A DNA stretch of 64,000 bases from Thiothrix sp. (GTDB lineage Bacteria > Pseudomonadota > Gammaproteobacteria > Thiotrichales > Thiotrichaceae), in the NCBI GenBank assembly GCA_008015155.1, contig SSFA01000008.1:310001-374000 (forward strand), written 5' to 3'. This document shows, one piece after another, positions 45,920-57,883 of this stretch; positions within the stretch are counted from its first letter, which is position 1; each line of letters starts with the position of its first letter. Under the pieces are notes generated by a model that saw only the letters and a list, made by a program, of their open reading frames with translations, ran no database searches and had not been told where the DNA came from. The translations under genes and the position numbers were made by a program.

Positions 45920-45994
45920 TGGAGCGGGAAACGAGGCTCGAACTCGCGACCCCAACCTTGGCAAGGTTGTGCTCTACCACTGAGCTATTCCCGC
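45920..45994 (-). tRNA. tRNA-Gly(GCC), identical copy
   Basis: Same sequence as 45795-45869. Confidence 0.95.
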
Positions 45995-46103
45995 TGAACA
46001 GGCTGCGAATAATAATCGCGACCCTCAGGACTGTCAAGCTTTAAGCATCGAGAAATTAAAAGGCACACTGCTTAGCCGATAATCTGACAAATTTGGACGA
46101 TAG

Positions 46104-46679
46104 CTAAACCTGTCTAACAGGTAAATAATCTTTCAAAATCGCATAAATGGCTGGGCGATTTTGCTGTATTTCCTCTGCGCTCAAACCTTCTAAAGAATGG
46201 GGATACTTTAACCAATCTTCAGTTTCATACAAGTAAAAATCCGGAATACGTTCAATTTGCCGGCGCTTTGGTTTGTAATACGGGACTGCCACACGAATGT
46301 CAGAAGGCGTGTTTAAGCGAGCTTTGCGGCTTAGCTCCCCAATAATTGCCTCAATTGAACGTCCTGTATCAAAGACATCATCGACAATCAACAATCGATC
46401 ATGGTGTTGGCAATTTTTTACTAGGTAATTTAAGCCAAACACTTGTACTTGGCGTGCTTGCTGATCAATCCCCGAGTAAGAAGCGGTGCGAATTGAAATA
46501 TTATCAGCATGAATACCATGAACCGTTAAATACTCTTGCACGGCGATGCCAATCGGAACACCGCCGCGCCAGATAGCAATAATGAAGGTTGGCTCGAAGC
46601 CGCTTTGCAAAATTTGATGCCCTAAACGAAACGAATCCTCTAATAAACCTTGTGCAGTGAGATAGCGTTTCGTACTCAT
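46104..46679 (-). CDS. Phosphoribosyltransferase (hypoxanthine-type)
   Basis: LLIVDDVFDTGRSIEAI. Confidence 0.8.
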   Translation of the reverse strand: MSTKRYLTAQGLLEDSFRLGHQILQSGFEPTFIIAIWRGGVPIGIAVQEYLTVHGIHADNISIRTASYSGIDQQARQVQVFGLNYLVKNCQHHDRLLIVDDVFDTGRSIEAIIGELSRKARLNTPSDIRVAVPYYKPKRRQIERIPDFYLYETEDWLKYPHSLEGLSAEEIQQNRPAIYAILKDYLPVRQV

Positions 46680-46697
46680 TTTGCTTTAATCCTTTAC

Positions 46698-46910
46698 TTA
46701 TTTAATCATGCCTTTGCATTCTTCAATCAGCTCATCTAAGGCTTTAACAGCAGTTTTAGCTTCGGCTTTAATTTCTTGCAAAAACTCTAACTCACTTTTG
46801 CTGACATCACCATCTTTCAATACTAAAGTTCTAAGCATATCAACTTCTTTAATACTCACATGCCCATCACCTAAAGCGAAGCCTTTTGCAACTTTGCGCC
46901 ACTCTGCCAT
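46698..46910 (-). CDS. Small acidic protein
   Basis: ORF. Confidence 0.55.
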   Translation of the reverse strand: MAEWRKVAKGFALGDGHVSIKEVDMLRTLVLKDGDVSKSELEFLQEIKAEAKTAVKALDELIEECKGMIK

Positions 46911-47014
46911 GATTCTGACTCCTTATTGATTTATCATTGAGAATTTGCTTGCGCTTGCTTCCAAGCCAAGCTTCAAGGATTATCAGCTAATCAATTCACA
47001 GGTACAATCTGCAG

Positions 47015-47599
47015 ATGGAAAAACGCTTTCTTGATGAAGAAACTTTAATCCTAGACTCCTTCCGCCTAGGTGTACAAATATATGCGAGTGGCTTTCGTCC
47101 AAGCTTCATCGTCGGTTTGTGGCGAGGTGGAAGTACCGTGGGGATTTATGTGCAGGAATGCCTACAGACCTTAGGTGTTCAGGCTAACCATATTGCTTTG
47201 CGCACCTCCTACCGTGGACAACCCCATTATCAACAAATGCTAGCTGATCAAGGTGCAGGCATTCGCGTCCATGGCACTCAGTATTTGTTGGAAACGCTGA
47301 ATCGCGAAGATAGCCTGTTGATCGTGGATGATGTATTTAGTTCTGGGCATTCGATTGAAGCCGTTCTCAAACGCCTAAGCAACCATCTTAAACGCAATAT
47401 GCCTGAGCAAGTGAAAATTGCTACGCTGTGGGAGCGTCCCTCTTTTAATGCGACCGCGCTAAAACCTGATTTTGTGCTACACCAAACCGAAGATTGGTTA
47501 GTGTTTCCTTATGAACTGAGTGGCTTAACCCAAGTGGAAATTTCTGAGCATAAACCTTGGTTAGTGCCACTTTTAGATAAAGCTCGACTGACTAACTAA
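47015..47599 (+). CDS. Phosphoribosyltransferase paralog
   Basis: LLIVDDVFSSGHSIEAV. Confidence 0.75.
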   Translation: MEKRFLDEETLILDSFRLGVQIYASGFRPSFIVGLWRGGSTVGIYVQECLQTLGVQANHIALRTSYRGQPHYQQMLADQGAGIRVHGTQYLLETLNREDSLLIVDDVFSSGHSIEAVLKRLSNHLKRNMPEQVKIATLWERPSFNATALKPDFVLHQTEDWLVFPYELSGLTQVEISEHKPWLVPLLDKARLTN

Positions 47600-48968
47600 A
47601 AATTTTTCCCGGATTCAGCAAATTAAGGGGGTCAAGTGCTTGCTTAATCGTGCGCATCACTGCAACAGCACCACCCAACTCCTCCAGTAAATAGGTTTGC
47701 TTGCCCTGCCCAATACCATGCTCACCCGTGCAAGTGCCTTCCATAGCAATCGCTCGCTGGCTAATGCGCGCAACTATCCCTTCAGCTTTTTCAACCTCAA
47801 TAGGGTCAGACAAATCGACTAATAAGATAATGTGGAAATTACCATCACCAACGTGACCGAGGATGGTAGCCACCATCCCTGACGCTTCTAAATCTTGGCG
47901 GGTTGCTTCCACACATTCCGCTAAGCGTGAGATCGGCACACAAGCATCACTTGAATAAGCACGTGCACCCGGACGCAAGGCTTGCGCCGCAAAGAACGCA
48001 TTATGCCGAGCCTTCCATAATTGCCCTAACTCTTGCTGATCACTACTCCACTTGAATTCATTGGCTCCAAACTCAGTCGCAATGCTCGCAAACATCTCAG
48101 CTTGTTCTGCCACCCCAGCCTCACTACCATGAAACTCTACAAAGAGGGTGGGCTGTTCAGCCATAGTCAATTTTGAATAGCGATTACAAGCCTGAATCTG
48201 TAAAGCATCCAATAGTTCAATCCGCGAGACGGGAATGCCTGCTTGAATCGTCATAATCACCGCATTACAAGCAGCCAATACACTAGGAAAAGCACAAACC
48301 CCACCTGCGACTACTTCAGGGCGACCAAAAACTTTTAAACTTAACTCAGTGATAATCCCTAAAGTGCCTTCTGAGCCTACAAACAAACGGGTTAGGTCAT
48401 AGCCTGCTGCACTCTTTTTGGCGCGGCTCGCAGTGCGAATCACTTCCCCTTGAGCAGTCACGACTTCTAAACTCAAAACCACATCTTTCATGGTTCCATA
48501 ACGCACCGCATTTGTGCCGGAAGCACGGGTTGAAGCCATGCCACCTAAACTGGCATTCGCGCCCGGATCAATTGGAAAGAATAAACCTGTATGGCGTAAG
48601 GCTTGGTTTAAGGCTTCGCGGGTGACACCGGGTTGCACGACAGCTGTCAAATCTTCAGCATAAATATGCAAGACTTTATCCATGCGCGAAACATCAATAC
48701 AGATGCCGCCTTGCGGAGCGTTCACCTGCCCTTCTAAGGAAGTGCCCGTACCAAAAGGAATAATCGGGCAGCGATATTCATTACATAATTTGACCGCATC
48801 AATCACCATTTGTTTATCGGTCGCAAATAGTACTCCTTCCGCTGCTTGATTGGGCAGCCAAGTCTGAGTATTCGCATGTTGCTCACATAAGGTTTGATTA
48901 GTCGTGAATAGCTCTCCAAATCTTGCCTGAAAAGCAGTGATGGCTGCGTGATGTTGCAGATTCGACAT
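47592..48968 (-). CDS. FAD-binding oxidase, D-lactate dehydrogenase/GlcD type
   Basis: PFGTGTSLEGQVNAPQGGI; GHVGDGNFHIILL; CTGEHGIGQGK. Confidence 0.85.
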   Translation of the reverse strand: MSNLQHHAAITAFQARFGELFTTNQTLCEQHANTQTWLPNQAAEGVLFATDKQMVIDAVKLCNEYRCPIIPFGTGTSLEGQVNAPQGGICIDVSRMDKVLHIYAEDLTAVVQPGVTREALNQALRHTGLFFPIDPGANASLGGMASTRASGTNAVRYGTMKDVVLSLEVVTAQGEVIRTASRAKKSAAGYDLTRLFVGSEGTLGIITELSLKVFGRPEVVAGGVCAFPSVLAACNAVIMTIQAGIPVSRIELLDALQIQACNRYSKLTMAEQPTLFVEFHGSEAGVAEQAEMFASIATEFGANEFKWSSDQQELGQLWKARHNAFFAAQALRPGARAYSSDACVPISRLAECVEATRQDLEASGMVATILGHVGDGNFHIILLVDLSDPIEVEKAEGIVARISQRAIAMEGTCTGEHGIGQGKQTYLLEELGGAVAVMRTIKQALDPLNLLNPGKIFS

Positions 48969-49029
48969 GACTAAGTTCCTGTTCCTAATGATGAAATCAG
49001 TGTAGGTTTTATACTTTGAATAATAAAGT

Positions 49030-50061
49030 CTACAAAGGTGTTTTCGCTCCCTCGCCTGCGACTTCCCGCACTAATTGCGGCACCATATAGCCTGGAACAG
49101 TTAAACGTAAAGCAGCAACCAGTGCTTTGGCCTCAAGCTCTGGCACTTCAAAATGTGCTGCACCCTGCACACGATCTAGGATATGCAGATAATAAGGTAT
49201 GACATTTGCTGCTACTAAAGCTTCACTTAAGGCAGCCAAAGCAGGCACACTATCATTCACCCCACGCAGCAATACACTTTGATTTAATAATAAAACACCT
49301 ACTTCGCGTAGTGCTTTTAAGCCAGCTTGCACTTCAGCATCCTGAAACTCATTCGCATGATTGGCATGAATTACCATAATGACTTGCTTATTTAAGCGGC
49401 TCAGCCAAGTCAATAAACGCTCATCAATCCGTTCAGGCAAGACAATGGGTAAGCGGGTATGAAAACGAAGGCGTTGCACATGCTCAATCGCAGCAAGGCG
49501 CTCACATAAAGAACTTAAGCGGTCATCTGATAAAGTCAAAGGATCACCACCGCTTAATAAGACTTCGCTAATATCAGCATTGCTTGCAACATAATCGAGC
49601 GCTTCTTGCCAGTGATCGCGGGCTGGATTGGCTTCACTGTAGGGAAAATGGCGGCGAAAACAATAGCGACAATGAATCGCACAAGCTCCAGTTGTGACTA
49701 ACAAAACACGACCTTGATATTTATGTAAGACACCATCTGTCACCATTGCTGCATGATCGCCGACGGGATCGCTTAAAAACCCCTGCGTTAACTGCATTTC
49801 TGCGGATAAAGGCAAAACTTGGCGTAATAAGGGGTCATTCCAATCGCCTTTTTGCATCCGTCGCACATAACTATGCGGCGCTAGTAAACGAAATTGCCGC
49901 GCTGCTTCCAGACTGACTTCAGCACCCTGTCCCTCTAAGTCTAATAAGCGAATCAGCTCAAATGGATCGCGTACTGCAGAGGCTAAAGCACGCTGCCAAA
50001 CTGAACTTGTTAATGAACTTGAATTTTTAGTCTGATTTTTTGCAGCGTTTCCGGTTATCAT
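49030..50061 (-). CDS. epmB: EF-P beta-lysylation radical SAM protein
   Basis: TGACAIHCRYCFRRHFPY; divergent from efp; start MITGNAAKNQ. Confidence 0.9.
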   Translation of the reverse strand: MITGNAAKNQTKNSSSLTSSVWQRALASAVRDPFELIRLLDLEGQGAEVSLEAARQFRLLAPHSYVRRMQKGDWNDPLLRQVLPLSAEMQLTQGFLSDPVGDHAAMVTDGVLHKYQGRVLLVTTGACAIHCRYCFRRHFPYSEANPARDHWQEALDYVASNADISEVLLSGGDPLTLSDDRLSSLCERLAAIEHVQRLRFHTRLPIVLPERIDERLLTWLSRLNKQVIMVIHANHANEFQDAEVQAGLKALREVGVLLLNQSVLLRGVNDSVPALAALSEALVAANVIPYYLHILDRVQGAAHFEVPELEAKALVAALRLTVPGYMVPQLVREVAGEGAKTPL

Positions 50062-50106
50062 ACGCACCTTAATTAAATTGAGTGATTTTTGGAGAGCAAC
50101 AAGGCT

Positions 50107-50676
50107 ATGCCAAGCTACAGCACCAGCGAGTTCCGTTCTGGACTCAAACTTATGATTGACGGCGATCCTTATACCATCGTTGAGAACGAATTTGTAAAAC
50201 CGGGTAAAGGTCAAGCATTTAATCGCGTTCGTGTGAAGAATTTAAAAACCGGTCGCACTGTTGAAAAAACTTGGAAGTCTGGTGATAGCGTTGAAGCCGC
50301 TGATGTCGTCGACCGTGAAATGGAATACCTCTACAAAGAAGGTGATGACTATTATTTCATGGCCACCGACGGTTCATTTGAACAAGTCGCTGCACCTGCA
50401 ACTTCGATGGAAGATGCTGTGAAATGGTTACGTGGTAATGAAGTTTGTGTCGTAACTTTATGGAATGAAGTGCCATTAACAGTCACGCCACCCAATTTCG
50501 TTGAATTGAAAATTGTTGAAACCGATCCCGGCTTAAAAGGTGATACCGCTAGCGGTGGTACTAAACCAGCGATTTTAGAAACCGGCGCTGTGGTTAAAGT
50601 ACCTTTATATATGAATCAGGATGAAGTCCTGCGCATTGATACGCGCACTGGCGAATATATTTCCCGTGTGAAATAA
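50107..50676 (+). CDS. efp: Elongation factor P
   Basis: [60 protein letters not shown]. Confidence 0.97.
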   Translation: MPSYSTSEFRSGLKLMIDGDPYTIVENEFVKPGKGQAFNRVRVKNLKTGRTVEKTWKSGDSVEAADVVDREMEYLYKEGDDYYFMATDGSFEQVAAPATSMEDAVKWLRGNEVCVVTLWNEVPLTVTPPNFVELKIVETDPGLKGDTASGGTKPAILETGAVVKVPLYMNQDEVLRIDTRTGEYISRVK

Positions 50677-50692
50677 GCGAAGGATCAATGGG

Positions 50693-51631
50693 GTGAACTG
50701 GCAACCAACAGCCTCAATTCAAGCTTTAAAAGCGCGTGCTTGCCTCTATCAGCAGCTACGCGCTTTTTTCCATGGGCGCGGGGTTTTGGAAGTCGAAACT
50801 CCAGCACTGTCCCAAGCAGGCAATACCGATCCTAATATTGCTAGCTTCAGTGTGAATACACCGCAAGGTTTGCGCTATTTGCACACTTCCCCCGAATATC
50901 CTATGAAGCGCTTATTAGCGGCGGGTAGTGGCGATATTTACCAGATTTGTAAAGTCTGGCGACAAGATGAGTCGGGGCGGCGACATAACCCCGAATTCAC
51001 TATGCTTGAATATTATCGGGTGGGCTTTAGTTACCAACAATTGATGCAAGAAGTCTCTGAGCTACTACAGCTTGCGATTCCACATCTTAAGCTTGCTCCG
51101 CGGATACTTACTTACCGTCAAGCTTTCCTTGAAATCTTAGCTATTGACCCCCATCAAGCTAGTGTTGAGCAATTAGCTGCTTGTGCTCAGCAACAAAACA
51201 TTGATGTTCAAGGCGAGCTCAGCCAGCAAGCTTGGTTAGATTTGTTATTTACGCATTGTATTGAAGCTAGTTTCCCGACAGATCGTTTGACGTTTATTTA
51301 CCATTATCCAGCCACCCAAGCTGCTTTAGCCCGGGTACGTTTAGAAGATGGTTATTGGGTAGCCGAACGCTTTGAAGTGTATTTAGGCCCTTTAGAATTG
51401 GGCAATGGCTATCAAGAGCAAACTAATGCTGAGCAATTAGAACGAGTACTAGTCGCTGATGCTGAGCTGCAAGCCCAAGATATTCCAGTAGATACACGGT
51501 TTATCGCGGCCGTGCAAGCTGGTATGCCGTTTTCAGCGGGCATCGCCTTGGGTTTAGATCGGATTTTATTATCTCGCCTGCAAGCTACACGGCTGCCCAG
51601 CGTGTTAAGTTTTGCGTGGGAAATAGCGTAA
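50693..51631 (+). CDS. epmA: EF-P lysine ligase (LysRS-like)
   Basis: VLEVETPALSQAGNTDPNI; HTSPEYPMKRLLAAGSGDIYQICKVWR. Confidence 0.93.
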   Translation: MNWQPTASIQALKARACLYQQLRAFFHGRGVLEVETPALSQAGNTDPNIASFSVNTPQGLRYLHTSPEYPMKRLLAAGSGDIYQICKVWRQDESGRRHNPEFTMLEYYRVGFSYQQLMQEVSELLQLAIPHLKLAPRILTYRQAFLEILAIDPHQASVEQLAACAQQQNIDVQGELSQQAWLDLLFTHCIEASFPTDRLTFIYHYPATQAALARVRLEDGYWVAERFEVYLGPLELGNGYQEQTNAEQLERVLVADAELQAQDIPVDTRFIAAVQAGMPFSAGIALGLDRILLSRLQATRLPSVLSFAWEIA

Positions 51632-51687
51632 GTGCTTAAGGGACGGCACAATTTGCGCTTCTTTTTTGAATTTTAAGGAGAATTGAG

Positions 51688-52023
51688 ATGAGTTTATTTA
51701 TTTCTGATGCGATGGCGCAAACAGCTCCAGCAGGCCCTGCTGGTGGTGGTTTAATTGAAATGGTCTTGATGATGGCGGTATTTTTCGCCATTATGTATTT
51801 TATGATCATTCGTCCTCAGCAAAAGCGCGCTAAAGATCATAAAACTATGTTAGAAGCGCTCAGCAAAGGGGATGAAATCGTCACTGGCGGCGGTATGTTA
51901 GGTAAAGTTGCGAATATTGGCGACAATTTTATCCAACTTGAAATCGCTGACAACGTGCAAGTTAAAGTACAAAAGCAAGCTATTGCCTCTGTACTACCCA
52001 AAGGGACTTTGAAAAACGCTTGA
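51688..52023 (+). CDS. yajC: Sec translocon accessory YajC
   Basis: FMIIRPQQKRAKDHKTMLEALSKGDEIVTGGGMLGKV. Confidence 0.95.
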   Translation: MSLFISDAMAQTAPAGPAGGGLIEMVLMMAVFFAIMYFMIIRPQQKRAKDHKTMLEALSKGDEIVTGGGMLGKVANIGDNFIQLEIADNVQVKVQKQAIASVLPKGTLKNA

Positions 52024-52101
52024 TTTTTCTCCTTTTAGAACCGCTTGCCTAGGCTGTGCTGTTGACGCTTGCAGCCTAGGGGCTTGTTTTGGAATATAAC
52101 A

Positions 52102-53967
52102 ATGAACCGCTATCCAGTCTGGAAGTATGTAATGATTGCGATCATTCTTTTGATCGGCATTATTTACTCAATTCCTAACTTTTTCCCTTCTGAACCTGCA
52201 GTGCAAATCAGCACTAAAACCGAACAGCCCATTGAGCCTGCCGAAATGCAGCGCTTTGAGCAAGCTTTGAAAGATAAGGGCTTAAGCTTTCGTGCCAGTG
52301 AGAATAATGGCTCGCAAGTCTTATTTCGTTTTGCCGACACTGATGTACAGTTGAAAGCCTCTGAAGTACTAAAAACTGCTGTTGGCGATAAATACGTGGT
52401 TGCTCTCAATCTCGCTCAATCCACTCCTCAGTTCTTACGCGCCTTGCATGCCAATCCGATGTATTTAGGTTTGGACTTACGTGGTGGTGTGCACTTCTTA
52501 ATGGAAGTGGATATGAATGCGGCTAAAGATAAAGCTTATGAGCGTTATGAAGACGAGTTCCGCGATACCTTACGTGAAGCTAAAGTCGCTTATTTAGGGA
52601 TTGCACGTGAAGGCGATCAATTAGTTGCTAAATTTAAAACTGAGCAAGAGCGTGATGCAGCAGCCCCTGTTTTAGGCAAAGCTTATGTCAATAATGAGCT
52701 GATTTGGGATAAGAAAGAACAAGACGGTAGTTATATTCTGTCCGCTGCGATGTCACCGCAAAATTTATTAAATATTGAAAAATTTGCGATCCAACAAAAT
52801 ATCACTACCTTACGCAAGCGGGTGAATGAGTTAGGGGTAGCTGAGCCGGTTATTCAGCAGCAAGGCAAAGGTCGGATTGTGGTGCAATTGCCAGGCGTGC
52901 AAGATACGGTACGCGCTAAAGAAATCTTAGGTGCAACCGCAACGCTTGAGTTCCGTTTGGTCGATGATGGTGGCAATGATGCTCAACAAGCACAGGCTTC
53001 TGGACGGGCACCGATTGGTTTGCAACTCTACAAAGAGCGGGATGGCACACCGATTTTATTAAAGCGTAGAGTCATGTTGACGGGCGAGTATATTACGGAT
53101 GCTAGCTCTGGCTTTGATCAAAATAACCAGCCTTCGGTCAATATTACTTTAGATGGGAATGGGGCGAGTCGCTTTAGTAAAGTTACTGGCGAGAACGTAC
53201 AAAAGTTAATGGCTGTGGTTTATATTGAAACCAAATTCCAAGAAGTGGAAGTCGATGGCCAAAAAGTTCGCAAACCGGTTAAAACCGAAGAAGTCATCAA
53301 TGTCGCGCGGATTCAAGAGCAACTCAGCAAGCGCTTCCAAATCACTGGTTTAGACTCAACTAAAGAAGCGCGTGACTTAGCCTTATTACTACGGGCTGGC
53401 GCTCTGGCTGCTCCCTTATACATCGTTGAAGAACGTACCATCGGCCCAAGCATGGGTAAAGAAAATATCGAGAAAGGTTTCAACTCTAATATTTGGGGCT
53501 TTGTCGCGGTCGTGATTTTCATGGTGGTTTACTATCGCGTATTCGGTTTGATTTCGAGTCTTTCGCTAGGTGTGAATGGCTTCTTACTGTTTGCGATTCT
53601 CTCCATGATTCAAGCCACCTTGACCCTCCCCGGCATGGCTGCGATTGCTTTGACGCTTGGTATGGCCATTGATGCAAACGTCTTAATTAATGAGCGGATT
53701 CGTGAGGAATTACGTAATGGCGCCGCTCCACAAATAGCGATCAATGCCGGGTATGAGCGTGCTTGGGGTACGATCCTCGATTCCAACCTAACTAACTTAA
53801 TTGCGGGTATTGCCTTGTTTATGCTCGGTTCTGGCCCTGTGCGTGGCTTCGCAGTCGTCCTCTGCTTAGGTATTTTGACTTCGATGTTTAGTGCTGTGAC
53901 TGTTTCACGTGCCTTGACCAATTTGGTGTATGGCTATCGTAAACGCTTAACCGATATTTCTATTTAG
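52102..53967 (+). CDS. secD: SecD
   Basis: LGLDLRGGVHFLMEVD; follows yajC. Confidence 0.97.
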   Translation: MNRYPVWKYVMIAIILLIGIIYSIPNFFPSEPAVQISTKTEQPIEPAEMQRFEQALKDKGLSFRASENNGSQVLFRFADTDVQLKASEVLKTAVGDKYVVALNLAQSTPQFLRALHANPMYLGLDLRGGVHFLMEVDMNAAKDKAYERYEDEFRDTLREAKVAYLGIAREGDQLVAKFKTEQERDAAAPVLGKAYVNNELIWDKKEQDGSYILSAAMSPQNLLNIEKFAIQQNITTLRKRVNELGVAEPVIQQQGKGRIVVQLPGVQDTVRAKEILGATATLEFRLVDDGGNDAQQAQASGRAPIGLQLYKERDGTPILLKRRVMLTGEYITDASSGFDQNNQPSVNITLDGNGASRFSKVTGENVQKLMAVVYIETKFQEVEVDGQKVRKPVKTEEVINVARIQEQLSKRFQITGLDSTKEARDLALLLRAGALAAPLYIVEERTIGPSMGKENIEKGFNSNIWGFVAVVIFMVVYYRVFGLISSLSLGVNGFLLFAILSMIQATLTLPGMAAIALTLGMAIDANVLINERIREELRNGAAPQIAINAGYERAWGTILDSNLTNLIAGIALFMLGSGPVRGFAVVLCLGILTSMFSAVTVSRALTNLVYGYRKRLTDISI

Positions 53968-53977
53968 GGGCTAGCTC

Positions 53978-54925
53978 ATGATTGAATTATTCCATTTCAA
54001 AAAAGACATCCCCTTCATGAAATATGGGAAGATTACGACCCTTATTTCCTTAGGTACTTTCGTCTTTGCAGTGTTCTTTCTAGTGTATCGTGGCCTTAAC
54101 TTAGGCGTAGATTTCACGGGTGGTACGATGATCGAGGTGCGTTATGCACAAGCCGCACCGATTGAACAGATTAGAGAGAATCTAAAAGCACAAGGCTTCC
54201 CAGAAGTCTTTGTGCAAAACTATGGCTCAACGCAAGATGTTTTGATTCGCCTGCCTGTAGAACAAGGCAAATCAGGTGCACAGGTCAGTGAGCAAGTGAT
54301 GAAAAGCCTGCGAACCGCCAATCCTGATGTACAACTGAGTCGGGTCGAGTTTGTCGGCCCACAAGTCGGTCAGGAATTATATGAAAATGGTGGGTTAGCA
54401 CTGTTGTTAGTCGCGGCTGGGATTATTATTTACTTATCTTTCCGCTTCGAATGGCGCTTTGCAGTCGCCGCCACTATTGCAAATATGCACGACGTCGTGA
54501 TTATCCTGGGAATGTTTGCCTTTTTCCAATGGCAATTTGACCTTACGGTTTTGGCCGGTGTACTCGCTATCTTGGGCTACTCTGTGAACGAATCCGTCGT
54601 TGTCTTTGACCGGGTGCGTGAAAATATTCGCAAAATGCGTGATACCAGTATTCCAGACATTATCGACAATGCAATCACTGTCACTATGTCACGGACTATT
54701 ATTACGCATACGTCGACACAGATTATGGTCTTGGCGATGTTCTTCTTCGGTGGCGAAGCCTTACATAATTTCTCCTTAGCTCTCACCATCGGGATTATGT
54801 TTGGTATTTATTCCTCGGTCTTAGTTGCCTCGCCTTTAGTTATGTTATTTGGCTTGAAGCGTGAGCATCTGATTCCGAAAGAGAATGTCGTTGAGGGTGC
54901 TAACCCCGATGGCTCTGTGGTGTAA
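53978..54925 (+). CDS. secF: SecF
   Basis: GLNLGVDFTGGTMIEVRY; follows secD. Confidence 0.97.
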   Translation: MIELFHFKKDIPFMKYGKITTLISLGTFVFAVFFLVYRGLNLGVDFTGGTMIEVRYAQAAPIEQIRENLKAQGFPEVFVQNYGSTQDVLIRLPVEQGKSGAQVSEQVMKSLRTANPDVQLSRVEFVGPQVGQELYENGGLALLLVAAGIIIYLSFRFEWRFAVAATIANMHDVVIILGMFAFFQWQFDLTVLAGVLAILGYSVNESVVVFDRVRENIRKMRDTSIPDIIDNAITVTMSRTIITHTSTQIMVLAMFFFGGEALHNFSLALTIGIMFGIYSSVLVASPLVMLFGLKREHLIPKENVVEGANPDGSVV

Positions 54926-54943
54926 AGCCTAAGTTGATGCACA

Positions 54944-54972
54944 AAAAAGACCTGCATAAAGCAGGTCTTTTT
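54944..54972 (+). terminator. Terminator after secF
   Basis: AAAAGACCTGCATAAAGCAGGTCTTTTT. Confidence 0.85.
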
Positions 54973-54993
54973 ATTCGTAATGTAGCAATAGAT

Positions 54994-55515
54994 TTACCCC
55001 GCCTTCCCCACATACATTTCTAAAGCTTTAACTAAAGCCCTGCCATCAAAACCTTGCTCACTGATGCTCTTTGGTAGAACATAAAATACATCCGGCTTAG
55101 GATAAACAAGCAAATAATTCTGATTCTGCTTCCAATCTTTAATATCCTTCCAGAGCAACTCATTAGTACCATGTGTGGAACTAATGGCTAATCCTGTTGG
55201 GAGTAACTCTACAGTGAAGGGCTCGTGTAGAGCTTTAAAACCACGGTAAAACTTTTTAGCTTTGTAAGGTGACGCCACAAAATGTAAAAACAGATAACTG
55301 AGTACTAAACCAATCAAAGTACCCAAGGCTAACTGCCCGAAACCATAATAATCCGTCAAATAAACTGCTAAAAGGCCTAGAAGAATAGCCAAGAATAGAA
55401 CCAGTAAGCGCATAGTGGGCGTTTCATTTAAACGACTCGCGGCTAAGAAGTCGCGCTCTGAAAGGGTATAGCTGGCTTTAACAGCATCGGTTGACATAAG
55501 ATTTCTCAAGGACAC
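54994..55515 (-). CDS. YcxB-like membrane protein
   Basis: Two TMs; TGLAISSTHGTNELLWKDIKDW. Confidence 0.6.
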   Translation of the reverse strand: MSLRNLMSTDAVKASYTLSERDFLAASRLNETPTMRLLVLFLAILLGLLAVYLTDYYGFGQLALGTLIGLVLSYLFLHFVASPYKAKKFYRGFKALHEPFTVELLPTGLAISSTHGTNELLWKDIKDWKQNQNYLLVYPKPDVFYVLPKSISEQGFDGRALVKALEMYVGKAG

Positions 55516-55588
55516 TCATAAACTGGGAATTATACGGCTAAATAGACTGAGGAACAGACTTGATCTGACTACTCAGTTCTTCACATTA

Positions 55589-56827
<1,239 letters not shown>

Positions 56828-56938
56828 TCATATCATCAAATAAATTTGAAAGCCGCAGAATGACAGTGCATTGCAAAAACTTGTACTTTTAAGTCAATCT
56901 TCTACACTAAGAGGCTTAAAGATGGATGAGAGACCAGC

Positions 56939-57841
56939 ATGAGTCGTGTGCAATCCCAACTTATTCCACAGTTTGCTTTATATGGTGAGAGCAATCTAAG
57001 CCAACAGCCGAGCTTAGTGCATATCGAAGATATTGCGGATCGAAGTCGTGCGAATAACTGGTTGATCAAGCCGCATCGCCATACCCGGCTTTTCCAAATT
57101 TTGTTATTAATCAATGGTAGCCTACAGGTGAAACTAGAAGATCAACAGCACCAGCTGCAAGGGAATTGGGTGGTGAGTATTCCACCGGGTTGGGTGCATG
57201 GCTTCGAGTTTCCTGCCGATACTCAAGGGATGGTCTTATCTGTTGCAGCTGCTTTATTGCAAGCGCCTCCTCAACAATTCCAAGGCTTGGCTAGTTTATT
57301 AGAACAAGCCCATACCGTTAGCTTTGCAGAGCAAGATGTACTTTTTGCTCAATTCAAAAACTATCTATACTTGATCCGCCAAGAACTTAAGCAACCGTCT
57401 ACAGGCCATGAAACCATGCTAACTTGGCAGATTGGCGCTTTATTTATGACACTGTGGCGCCAAGTGCAATATAGCACTGCCCAAATGCATCAAAACCCGA
57501 AAAGCATCCAGGTTTTTCAACAATTTAGACAGACATTAGAACTGCATTATCGCGAGCACTGGGATGTGCAAACCTATGCTAAAACCTTACATCTATCCGT
57601 ATCAAGCTTAAACCGTTTATGCCAAGAAAAAGCTGGCAATAGTGCAAAAGGCTTGATTCAAGAGCGAGTCTTACTTGAAGCTAAGCGCCGCTTGATTTAC
57701 ACCCAAGAGCCACTAGAACGCATAGCAGAATCTTTAGGCTTCAAAGATCCTGCATACTTTTCACGCTTTTTTAAGAATTTAGCGGGTACGCCACCGAGTG
57801 ACTACCGTAAAGCGAAATATATAGAAATGGGAACAAGTTAA
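56939..57841 (+). CDS. AraC-family regulator (PobR-like), divergent from pobA
   Basis: C-terminal AraC HTH; LERIAESLGFKDPAYFSRFFKNLAGTPPSDYRK. Confidence 0.85.
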   Translation: MSRVQSQLIPQFALYGESNLSQQPSLVHIEDIADRSRANNWLIKPHRHTRLFQILLLINGSLQVKLEDQQHQLQGNWVVSIPPGWVHGFEFPADTQGMVLSVAAALLQAPPQQFQGLASLLEQAHTVSFAEQDVLFAQFKNYLYLIRQELKQPSTGHETMLTWQIGALFMTLWRQVQYSTAQMHQNPKSIQVFQQFRQTLELHYREHWDVQTYAKTLHLSVSSLNRLCQEKAGNSAKGLIQERVLLEAKRRLIYTQEPLERIAESLGFKDPAYFSRFFKNLAGTPPSDYRKAKYIEMGTS

Positions 57842-57883
57842 GCTCATATTAATTAACTCGTTCAGAGCTTTTGTGTTGAAAAC

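Noticed and set aside
50061-50214. 5' extension of epmB ORF overlapping efp
   Set aside because: Overlaps divergent efp start; internal Met at 50061 gives the expected N-terminus.
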